From: Methanosarcinales archaeon
GTDB taxonomy: Archaea > Halobacteriota > Methanosarcinia > Methanosarcinales > Methanogasteraceae
Direction of reading: 5' to 3'
Assembly (NCBI GenBank): GCA_030672345.1
Contig: DAOVGO010000052.1
Span: 1 to 9,570, forward strand
DNA: 9,570 nt
Positions 1-6,325 of the stretch are shown piece after piece. Both the position numbers and the translations under genes were made by a program. The notes under the pieces were generated by a model. That model did not search any database, was not told the origin of the DNA, and saw only the letters and a program-made list of their open reading frames with translations. Within the stretch, counting starts at the first letter, position 1, and the number at the start of each line of letters is the position of its first letter.

Positions 1-1153
1 TGCCAGCAACAAAGCGCTCGTGCCCGGCTTTGTGAACACGCACACCCACGCCGCCATGACGCTCTTCCGGGGGTATGCGGACGACATCCCGCTCCAGACA
101 TGGCTGCAAGAGCATATCTGGCCCCTTGAAGCGAAACTGACCGATAAGGATGTCTACTGGGGCACAAAACTGGCGTGTCTTGAGATGATCAGGTCCGGCA
201 CGACGGCTTTCAATGATATGTACTGGCATGCCCTTGCAAGTGCAAGAGCAGTCGAAGAGATGGGGATACGCGCCGCTGTCAGCAACGTATTCATCGATAT
301 CGCGGGAGAGTCTGATGAGGCGGTGCAGAAAGAGAACAGGAAACTGACAGAGAAACTTATGAAAGATTATTCCGACCGGATAATCCCCGCGCTTGGTCCG
401 CACGCCATCTACACGGTGTCAGAAGAGAGTCTTTTGTGGACAGCAGAGTTTGCAAGAGAAAAAGACCTGCTAATTCACATACATGTTTCAGAGACAGAGC
501 AGGAGGTAAGCGACTGCATCGAGCGCACAGGCATGCGTCCTGTGGAATATCTTGACCATCTCGGGTTCCTCGGTCCGAATGTCGTTGCCGCGCACTGCGT
601 GTGGCTCGATGACAGCGAGATCGCACTGCTTGCAAGGCACGATGTCAAGGTGGCTCACAACCCGGTCTCGAACATGAAGCTTGCTGTCGGCATGGCGATG
701 CGTTATACGGCACTTCGGGCAGCCGGAGTCTCTATCTCGCTTGGCACGGACGGGTGCGCATCCAACAACAGCCTTGACATGCTCGAAACCGCCAAGTTTG
801 CGTCGCTGGCACAGAAGGCGGCTGCGAACGAGCAGACCGTGATGCCGGCAGACGAAGCGCTCGCCATGATCACAAGGAACGGCGCGGATGCGCTGCGCAC
901 AGGCAAAGGCAGTGGCGGCGGCAGCATAATAGAGGGCGGCGCGGCAGATCTGCTGCTGATAGACTTGCTGCTGCCAGAGATGACTCCGCTTCACAATCTC
1001 AGCTCGAATCTGATATATTCGGCGCACGGAGGCTGCGTCGATACCACGATATGCGATGGAGTCGTGCTGATGCAAAACAGGGTCGTGCCCGGGGAGGCAG
1101 AGATTCTGCGCAGGGCATCGGAAGTGGTTTATGACCTTGTGAACAGAGAATGA
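1..1153 (+). CDS. dadD: 5'-deoxyadenosine / methylthioadenosine / S-adenosylhomocysteine deaminase (amidohydrolase), 5' end cut by the window
   Basis: Metal-dependent adenosine-type deaminase of the amidohydrolase superfamily, acting in the cytoplasm on adenosine-containing by-products of SAM use (5'-deoxyadenosine, MTA, SAH). The frame is open from base 2 with no start, and the GTG at 20 encodes the Val of the family's V-P-G-F-V-N-T-H-T-H strand, so the gene begins upstream. About 383 residues are visible; the family is near 430. Numbered from that Val: metal-binding H8 and H10 (NTHTHAAM), H155 and catalytic E158 (HVSE), H192 (AHCVWL) and metal-binding/catalytic D244 (LGTDGCASNNS). All key residues are intact. 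Methanogen members are called DadD and others MtaD; substrate preference cannot be read here. The stop overlaps the start of a TATA-like box for the next gene. Family assignment is firm, substrate less so. Confidence 0.93.
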   Translation, partial: ASNKALVPGFVNTHTHAAMTLFRGYADDIPLQTWLQEHIWPLEAKLTDKDVYWGTKLACLEMIRSGTTAFNDMYWHALASARAVEEMGIRAAVSNVFIDIAGESDEAVQKENRKLTEKLMKDYSDRIIPALGPHAIYTVSEESLLWTAEFAREKDLLIHIHVSETEQEVSDCIERTGMRPVEYLDHLGFLGPNVVAAHCVWLDDSEIALLARHDVKVAHNPVSNMKLAVGMAMRYTALRAAGVSISLGTDGCASNNSLDMLETAKFASLAQKAAANEQTVMPADEALAMITRNGADALRTGKGSGGGSIIEGGAADLLLIDLLLPEMTPLHNLSSNLIYSAHGGCVDTTICDGVVLMQNRVVPGEAEILRRASEVVYDLVNRE

Positions 1154-1158
1154 TATAA
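1153..1158 (+). promoter_or_regulatory. Candidate archaeal TATA box for hxlB
   Basis: ATATAA lies directly behind the deaminase stop codon and 38 bases before the hxlB ATG. Archaeal transcription usually starts about 22-27 bases after the TATA box, here about 1178-1185, leaving a short leader of 12-19 bases. This suggests hxlB is transcribed separately from the deaminase. The match is short and no clear BRE is visible, so this is a moderate inference. Confidence 0.4.
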
Positions 1159-1169
1159 GCATCTAAAGA

Positions 1170-1183
1170 CCAATAATTATTGG
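1170..1183. promoter_or_regulatory. Perfect 14-bp palindrome, candidate operator at the hxlB start site
   Basis: CCAATAATTATTGG equals its own reverse complement over all 14 bases. It sits 11 bases downstream of the TATA-like box and covers the predicted transcription start, where a bound dimeric repressor would block the polymerase. The symmetry is seen directly; the operator role is inference. It is too AT-rich and too short to be a convincing terminator hairpin for the upstream gene. Confidence 0.4.
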
Positions 1184-1196
1184 CTGGTGTGTACCC

Positions 1197-1835
1197 ATGT
1201 CAACGGAACAGAACAATAAAAACGAATCCGAAGCAGCAAAGTGCACAACGCTTGCTGCATCGATGGATATCCTCACAAAACACATAACGAGGGCTCTCGA
1301 GGATCTTGACGTCGATTCAGTCTCTGATATGCTCGATATGATCCTTGATGCGAACAACATCTTTGTGATGGGGACCGGACGGTCAGGTCTGGTCGGGCGG
1401 GCATTTGCGACGCGGCTCATGCATCTCGGGCTGCGTGTGTATGTGGTCGGCGAATCGACCACGCCAGCGCTGCGTGAGGGGGATGTGGTGGTTGCGATCA
1501 GCGGATCAGGCGAAACCATGTCCATCGTCGATCTCGGAAATGTTATCAAGGAAATCGGAGCGACATTAGTCGTTGTTACATCGAACCCAGGCTCATCTCT
1601 CGGAAGAATGGCAGACGTAACCGTAAAAATCTTTGGCAGATCAAAAGACGGCGGAGGGGATTATCTTGCGCGACACCTGCTCGGACAGTATGCAAAGCTC
1701 TCCGAACTTGCGCCGCTTGGTACCACCTTTGAGATCTCCGCACTCGTATTCCTTGACGCTGCAATCGCAGAACTGATGACGCGCATGGGAAAGCAGTCAA
1801 CAGATCTCGAAGAGATGCATGACAAGCTCCAGTGA
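1197..1835 (+). CDS. hxlB: 6-phospho-3-hexuloisomerase (PHI, SIS domain)
   Basis: Interconverts D-arabino-hex-3-ulose 6-phosphate and fructose 6-phosphate. With 3-hexulose-6-phosphate synthase it forms the ribulose monophosphate route, which many archaea run backwards to make ribulose 5-phosphate and release formaldehyde. The 212-residue protein is one SIS domain: the phosphosugar loop GTGRSGLVGRAF (59-70) followed by RLMHLG, the VVGESTTPAL strand (83-92), the second Ser-rich loop SGSGET (102-107), PLGTTFE with the conserved Glu (173-179), and a C-terminal EEMHDKLQ with His208, matching the His of PHI tails. The first 22 residues are polar; an alternative ATG lies at 1263, but total length from 1197 suits the family. 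No synthase partner is visible. The next gene starts 6 bases after the stop, so the two are probably cotranscribed. Confidence 0.93.
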   Translation: MSTEQNNKNESEAAKCTTLAASMDILTKHITRALEDLDVDSVSDMLDMILDANNIFVMGTGRSGLVGRAFATRLMHLGLRVYVVGESTTPALREGDVVVAISGSGETMSIVDLGNVIKEIGATLVVVTSNPGSSLGRMADVTVKIFGRSKDGGGDYLARHLLGQYAKLSELAPLGTTFEISALVFLDAAIAELMTRMGKQSTDLEEMHDKLQ

Positions 1836-1841
1836 GCAAGG

Positions 1842-2630
1842 GTGCCGATGCGGGTAGCGTCCTTACTCAGCTTATTCAGGCGGTATACGGTTGAGATCAC
1901 CTCGCTATGCGCTGCTATCATCCTCTGGCAGCTTGCCGCCGATTATGTGGTGGAAAATCCCTTCTTTCTTCCGAGTTTCACCGATGTCGTGGGATCATTC
2001 TCGCATGAATGGCATAACATGGTCTATGATGCCAAAGTCAGCCTGATACACTTCGGAATCGGCATGATCGCTGGATTGTGTGTTGCAATACCGCTGGGGA
2101 TCTGTATGGGATGGTTTCAGCTGATCAACCGGATCGCTGACCCGATTATAGAGATTCTGCGTCCGATACCGCCTCTTGCGTGGATACCGTTTGCGATCAT
2201 CTGGATCGGGATCTCTCACACGTCCGCAGGCTTTATCGTGTTCGTGGGAGCCGTATTCCCGATCCTGATCAACACGTATGTCGGATTCAGGAATGTGCCA
2301 AAGGTTCTGATCGAGACCGCCATGGTGCTTGGCTGCACAAAAAACCACAGCCTGATCAGGCGGGTTGCATTTCCATCGGCGATCCCTCAGATTGCAACCG
2401 GTATCAGGGTCGCGATGGGCGTTGCATGGATGTGCGTGGTTGCAGCAGAGATGTTTGGTATGACGAGTGGAATCGGGTTTAAGATAATGCTCTGGGCGAA
2501 TTTTCACAAAATGGATCATGTTATGGCTTATATGCTCATTTTAGGATTTATCTCGCTTTCTATCGACAGTATATTCAGACATTTTGTCGAGCGGCGGTTG
2601 TCTATATGGCGAAAAGGGATGGTGGCATAA
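1842..2630 (+). CDS. ABC transporter permease, SsuC/TauC/NrtB type (orphan in this window)
   Basis: Integral membrane subunit of a binding-protein-dependent importer, in the family that carries aliphatic sulfonates, taurine, nitrate, bicarbonate or thiamine precursors. The 262-residue protein has about six membrane segments (roughly 17-34, 69-90, 111-125, 128-148, 190-207, 226-246). The EAA loop that contacts the ATPase runs from E158 (ETAMVLGC, with G164) to about PQIATG (182-187). The PIPPLAWIPF stretch (108-117) is typical of the SsuC group. It starts with GTG 6 bases after hxlB, behind AGCAAGG; an in-frame ATG at 1848 is a possible alternative. The usual partners, an SsuB-like ATPase and an SsuA-like lipoprotein, are not adjacent. 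Substrate cannot be told from sequence. Confidence 0.88.
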   Translation: MPMRVASLLSLFRRYTVEITSLCAAIILWQLAADYVVENPFFLPSFTDVVGSFSHEWHNMVYDAKVSLIHFGIGMIAGLCVAIPLGICMGWFQLINRIADPIIEILRPIPPLAWIPFAIIWIGISHTSAGFIVFVGAVFPILINTYVGFRNVPKVLIETAMVLGCTKNHSLIRRVAFPSAIPQIATGIRVAMGVAWMCVVAAEMFGMTSGIGFKIMLWANFHKMDHVMAYMLILGFISLSIDSIFRHFVERRLSIWRKGMVA

Positions 2631-2774
2631 GTCTGGCAGCCGCATTCACGCTTGGGTTCTGCAGGCGCAATCGTAACCTTGATAACGGCTGGTACCAATG
2701 CTATGACCAACGCTATGACCAACGCTATGATGTATTACTTGACAAAAGAGAGGAGATTTGTGAATGGACGTTGA
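2606..2774 (+). pseudogene. Candidate small hydrophobic protein ORF split by one base (possible frameshift or sequence error)
   Basis: An ATG at 2606, inside the permease 3' end, encodes MAKRDGGISLAAAFTLG and then runs into charged, Cys/Tyr-rich residues that do not look coding. If one base of the GGG at 2654-2656 is skipped, the reading continues as SAGAIVTLITAG, then three TNAM units, then MYYLTKERRFVNGR and a stop at 2772-2774. The joined product of about 55 residues would have a Lys/Arg head, one smooth hydrophobic helix, and a basic tail. Without the shift, the second part is open from 2631 but offers only TTG (2652) or later ATGs as starts. It would overlap the next gene by 11 bases. 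No family is recognised. It could be a broken gene, a base-call error or programmed frameshifting; chance cannot be excluded. Confidence 0.35.
2696..2731 (+). repeat. 12-bp tandem repeat, three copies
   Basis: Copies CAATGCTATGAC, CAACGCTATGAC and CAACGCTATGAT follow one another without gaps and differ at only two positions. The unit is a multiple of three, so it keeps a reading frame; in the frame of the split small ORF it encodes T-N-A-M three times. Otherwise the 133-base gap between the permease and the CBS gene holds only the Shine-Dalgarno of the CBS gene. Confidence 0.85.
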
Positions 2775-3348
2775 CAAACCAGTGCGAGAAGTCATGTCAC
2801 GACAGGTGATCACGGCAGATATCAATGAATCGCTTCCGAATATCGCAAAGAAGATGATCAAATATGACCGATCGAGTGTCATCGTGACAGAAGATGAAAA
2901 ACCAGTCGGCATCATAACCGAACGTGACATATCTCGCAAGCTTCTCCCCGATGATAGAAAACCAAGTTCCGTATCGCTTTCTGAGATCATGACCTCCCCG
3001 CTGATCGCCATCGATCAATACACGTCGATCAGCGATGCGATCCGGATGATGCTTTCGCACAAGATCAGACGGCTGCCGGTCTTCCGAAACGAGGGACTCA
3101 TCGGTATCGTTACGAGCCAGGATATCGTTGCGGTATCATCCGAGATGAGCAACACCCTTCGGGAACTGATGGAATCTGATCGCGAGTCGCTGCTGATATC
3201 CGAGTCAGATGGCAACTGCGATCTCTGCGGCAAGTATTCGTACCAGCTGACGATCGTTGATGGGAGATCACTCTGCGAGGACTGCGCTGATGCAATATGG
3301 CGAGAACCGACCGATTCTGATCATGGATCCGCATATTTAGAGGGATGA
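2764..3348 (+). CDS. CBS-domain pair protein with C-terminal Cys4 zinc site
   Basis: Likely cytoplasmic sensor. The 194-residue protein has CBS domain 1 at about 7-60 (VMSRQVITADINESL, then PVGIITERDI) and CBS domain 2 at about 73-126 (EIMTSPLIAIDQYTSI, then RRLPVFRNEGLIGIVTSQDI). CBS pairs bind adenosyl ligands such as AMP, ATP or SAM. A linker leads to a compact zinc-ribbon-like module, C152-x2-C155 and C171-x2-C174, which probably binds one metal ion for structure or partner contact. A strong Shine-Dalgarno (GAGGAG, about 2748-2754) precedes the ATG. The stop overlaps the start of the Lrp gene by 4 nt (ATGA), so the two are translationally coupled. The ligand and partner are unknown. Confidence 0.9.
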   Translation: MDVDKPVREVMSRQVITADINESLPNIAKKMIKYDRSSVIVTEDEKPVGIITERDISRKLLPDDRKPSSVSLSEIMTSPLIAIDQYTSISDAIRMMLSHKIRRLPVFRNEGLIGIVTSQDIVAVSSEMSNTLRELMESDRESLLISESDGNCDLCGKYSYQLTIVDGRSLCEDCADAIWREPTDSDHGSAYLEG

Positions 3349-3848
3349 GGCGGGTTGGGATGGATCTCGCGTTGAACGTGCTGGAAATCATCGAAAACGA
3401 TCCCAAAATTAATATAAGTGAGATTGCGTCGCTCACAGGCAGATCGGACCGGGAGATCCGGGACTGCATCGGTGAACTCGAGTCAAACGGTACAATCCGC
3501 AAATATAAGACGGTTATCGACTGGGATAAGGTCAATAACGGATATGTTTACGCGGTCATCGAGATAAAAGTTTCTCTGGAGCGCGAAACCGGATACAATG
3601 TGGTTGCAGACCGCATTTCGAGATTTCCTGAGGTCCGGTCGGTCAGGTTGATCTCCGGGGATCATGACCTCTCGCTTACCGTACGCGGCAGATCGATGAA
3701 AGAGGTTGCGTTCTTTGTTGCAGAGAAGATTGCGACCCTGCCGCAGGTGCAGAGCACGGCTACACATTTCGTTCTGAAGACGTACAAGGAGGATGGTGTG
3801 CTGCTGCACGAGCCAGAGCACGCCCACCGCCTCTCGATCGTGCCGTGA
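3345..3848 (+). CDS. Lrp/AsnC-family transcriptional regulator
   Basis: Leucine-responsive-type DNA-binding regulator of 167 residues. An N-terminal winged helix-turn-helix (about 8-55: LNVLEIIENDPKINISEIA, recognition helix near SDREIRDCIGEL, wing NGTIRKYKTVIDW) is followed by a RAM ligand/oligomer domain (about 68-148, with SGDHDLSLTVRG near 104-115, the family's G-x-x-D/Y region). Such proteins form dimers to octamers and respond to amino acids. The ATG at 3345 overlaps the CBS stop; a second ATG at 3360, behind GAGGCGGG, gives a start closer to typical family proteins and may be the true one (162 residues). The aminotransferase lies 12 bases downstream and is the natural candidate target, along with its own operon. 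Family certain, target inferred. Confidence 0.92.
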   Translation: MRRVGMDLALNVLEIIENDPKINISEIASLTGRSDREIRDCIGELESNGTIRKYKTVIDWDKVNNGYVYAVIEIKVSLERETGYNVVADRISRFPEVRSVRLISGDHDLSLTVRGRSMKEVAFFVAEKIATLPQVQSTATHFVLKTYKEDGVLLHEPEHAHRLSIVP

Positions 3849-3860
3849 AGGGGAGGGAGC

Positions 3861-5063
3861 ATGAAACGGATGCTGATATCAGACGTTGTACAGAGCGTGC
3901 CGCCATCAGGTATTCGCAGGTTCTTTGATCTGGCAAATCAGCTTCCAGAGGCGATCTCGCTTGGTGTGGGCGAACCTGATTTCGTGACCCCGTGGCACAT
4001 CAGGGAGGCGTGCATCCATGCACTCGAGACCGGGTACACATCATACACCACCAATCAGGGGCTGCCCGAATTGCGCCGTGAGATCGCAAAGGCGTTCTGC
4101 CGGGATTATTCGGTGGATTATGACCCTGATGATGAGATACTGGTCACAACCGGAGTTAGTGAGGGAATAGACCTCGTGGTGCGCTCGATCCTGAACCGTG
4201 GCGATGAGGTCATCATCGCAGAGCCATGTTATGTCTCATACAAGCCGACCGTGATCTTTGCGGGCGGATCGCCAGTCACAGTCGCAACGGATCTTAAAAA
4301 CGATTTTAGAGTTACAGCCGACCAGATAAAGGAGAAAATAACAGAAAAAACACGAGCGATAATGATCAATTATCCGAATAACCCGACCGGAGCAACGATG
4401 GGGAAAAAAGACCTCGAAGAGATCGCAGATGTTGCAATCGACTATGATCTGCTAATTATTTCTGATGAAATCTATGATAAACTTACTTATGATGGAAAAC
4501 ACACCTGTTTCTCATCCTTGAATGGAATGAAGGAAAATACAATCGTGTTCAACGGTTTTTCAAAGTCACACGCGATGACCGGGCTTCGGATCGGATACGC
4601 ACTCGGAAATAGCGAGATTATTGGGGCAATGACGAAGATACACCAGTACACCATGCTATGCTCCCCGATCACCTCGCAGATGGCTGCCATCGATGCGCTG
4701 CGGAACGGAGACGCGGAGATGGAGAAGATGGTGCGCGAATATGACCGCAGAAGGCATCTGATCATCAGTGGTTTGAACGATCTCGGGCTGGACTGTTTCT
4801 GGGGAAAGGGCGCGTTCTATGTATTTCCGTCGATTGCAAGTACCGGAATGACGTCGGGAGAGTTTGCAGAGCGTTTGTTGCTCGAAAAGGGCGTTGCCGT
4901 CGTTCCAGGGGATGTGTTCGGGGATTGTGGGGCTGGATTCCTGCGCTGTTCGTATGCCGCCTCAAGAGACGATATAAAAGAGGCGCTGCTGCGTATAGGG
5001 GAGTTTCTTGCCTCGATAGAGCGCGTGGTGCAGTATAACCCACCTATCTCCGGTTTAGAATAA
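3861..5063 (+). CDS. Class I PLP-dependent aminotransferase (AspB/aromatic-type, COG0436-like)
   Basis: Cytoplasmic pyridoxal-phosphate aminotransferase of fold type I, 400 residues, normal for the family. Visible residues: substrate-loop SLGVGEPDF (33-41), cofactor-binding YPNNPTG (171-177, Asn174), SDEIYDKL (201-208, Asp202 and Tyr205), the Schiff-base lysine K235 in NGFSKSHAMTGLRIGY, phosphate-binding R243, and the carboxylate-binding Arg362 in GFLRCSYA. The start is supported by a strong Shine-Dalgarno (GGGAGG) 3-4 bases before the ATG. Amino-donor choice (aspartate, aromatic, alanine or methionine-related) cannot be decided from sequence. The tail past residue 385 is slightly longer than the fold needs. 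It is last in the CBS-Lrp-aminotransferase unit and ends 46 bases before the convergent permease gene; that gap shows no clear terminator. Confidence 0.92.
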   Translation: MKRMLISDVVQSVPPSGIRRFFDLANQLPEAISLGVGEPDFVTPWHIREACIHALETGYTSYTTNQGLPELRREIAKAFCRDYSVDYDPDDEILVTTGVSEGIDLVVRSILNRGDEVIIAEPCYVSYKPTVIFAGGSPVTVATDLKNDFRVTADQIKEKITEKTRAIMINYPNNPTGATMGKKDLEEIADVAIDYDLLIISDEIYDKLTYDGKHTCFSSLNGMKENTIVFNGFSKSHAMTGLRIGYALGNSEIIGAMTKIHQYTMLCSPITSQMAAIDALRNGDAEMEKMVREYDRRRHLIISGLNDLGLDCFWGKGAFYVFPSIASTGMTSGEFAERLLLEKGVAVVPGDVFGDCGAGFLRCSYAASRDDIKEALLRIGEFLASIERVVQYNPPISGLE

Positions 5064-5109
5064 AATCGATAGCGTCAGAGCTACACAATCTTCGGGGCGC
5101 ATCACAGCC

Positions 5110-6318
5110 TCACACCCCCCTTAGCAGATCCATCGGCTTTATCCGGTTGATTCCTGCCACATAAACCGCGGTTGAGACCAGACCCATAGCGACTGCAAGC
5201 AACAGCCCCATGTAAACAAACTCTGCCTTGATCACAACAAGGTTATTGAACCCGACAGCACGATATATCAGCGTATTGAGCAGTTCTGAGATCGGAAAAG
5301 ACAATAAACACCCGATAACCCCGCCAATCCCGCAGATGATCAATCCCTCGAGTCCGATGCTTATGAGAATCGATCCCTTCGAGAAACCAAGCACCTTTAA
5401 GATCCCGATCTCCCTCTTCCGTTCGCTTAAGGAGAGGAGCATCGTTGCAACCACAAGAACCATGCCCATGATCACTGCCAGTGCAACGATTGCGGTTGCG
5501 CTGACAAGCACCACTGCGTTCTGCTTCAGAATCTTTCGCAGATACTCTCTGTTGGTGCTCACCTCGTACGGATACTTGCCCTCGAGCATCTCCTTCACCT
5601 CATCCGCGGTCCCTGGGTCGTGCAACCGTATCACCATCAGGTTCACCCGGTCGTAGTACTTGTTCCCGGTCAGGTCCTGAAGCTCGGATAAGTGAAATAC
5701 GATCATCGGATTGGAACTGAACATCGAGAGCGAATCTGTGATGCCGGCTATCCGAAATCTCTTCTCTTTTGCCTCGGATAGCGTTTTACCCACGAAAATT
5801 TCGTCGCCAACCGTTGCATCAAGCGCCAGAGCCCCCCTCGAATCGATCAGTACCTCGTAAGTCCAGTTTCCATCGTATCTGCCCGCGTTGTAGTGCGGGC
5901 TCATGGTAAGACCGGCTCCGTCAGATACGCTCACCATCTGATCGTCTCCGCCCACTGCGCCCTTGATCCCGATTCCGAAGATGGGCTTTGGTTCCTCATC
6001 TTCCTTGAACGCATACACAATCTCGGTCAGTATCGGTGATGCCAGTGCGATGCGGTCGTCCTTTCGCAGTTGATCCGCAAGCGTGTGTGCGCCATCGATG
6101 CTCGCTTCTTCCGCCCCGAGGTACTGCGAGGATACATCCACACTCCCCCCGGTCATCCAGAGGTGCATCGTGCTCTGCTTGAATGTTGTTTCGCCTGTTG
6201 CGAGGAGCCCGTTGCCGACCGAGGCGATGACAACGATGGAGATGACTGCGATCGCAACTCCGGCAATCGACAGAGCCGATCTGGCTTTATTATGGGCGAT
6301 CGATCGTGTTGCGAGCAT
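5110..6318 (-). CDS. FtsX/MacB-type ABC transporter permease (second permease of the operon)
   Basis: Membrane subunit of a type VII ABC complex, 402 residues with MacB-like layout: a basic N-terminus (RSIAHNKARSALS), helix 1 at about 15-40, a large extracytoplasmic domain at about 45-265, then three helices at about 271-293, 317-342 and 366-390. The cytoplasmic loop after helix 2, SERKREIGILKVLG (298-311), is the classic FtsX-family coupling helix that docks on the ATPase. The gene starts 7 bases after the stop of the other permease, with GGAGGG upstream, so translation is coupled. The ectodomain contains HLSELQDLTGN (209-219), nearly the same as in its neighbour. Such complexes move lipoproteins, peptides or lipids, or transmit force to the cell surface; which applies is not visible. 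Confidence 0.92.
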   Translation of the reverse strand: MLATRSIAHNKARSALSIAGVAIAVISIVVIASVGNGLLATGETTFKQSTMHLWMTGGSVDVSSQYLGAEEASIDGAHTLADQLRKDDRIALASPILTEIVYAFKEDEEPKPIFGIGIKGAVGGDDQMVSVSDGAGLTMSPHYNAGRYDGNWTYEVLIDSRGALALDATVGDEIFVGKTLSEAKEKRFRIAGITDSLSMFSSNPMIVFHLSELQDLTGNKYYDRVNLMVIRLHDPGTADEVKEMLEGKYPYEVSTNREYLRKILKQNAVVLVSATAIVALAVIMGMVLVVATMLLSLSERKREIGILKVLGFSKGSILISIGLEGLIICGIGGVIGCLLSFPISELLNTLIYRAVGFNNLVVIKAEFVYMGLLLAVAMGLVSTAVYVAGINRIKPMDLLRGV

Positions 6319-6325
6319 TATAGCA

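Noticed and set aside
488..1162. Long - strand open frame (224 codons) opposite the deaminase gene
   Set aside because: The deaminase on the + strand has all catalytic motifs; the antisense product is Cys/His/Arg-rich without domain logic, a codon-bias shadow.
1995..2519. 174-codon - strand frame opposite the permease
   Set aside because: Its product is charged and featureless, while the + strand gives a clear EAA-motif permease.
2696..2731. Start of a CRISPR array
   Set aside because: The repeats are 12 bp and directly adjacent with no spacers.
5064..5109. Possible terminator between the convergent arms
   Set aside because: No stable hairpin and no run of five or more T on either strand; only a weak ATTTTATT on the - strand near 5058-5066.
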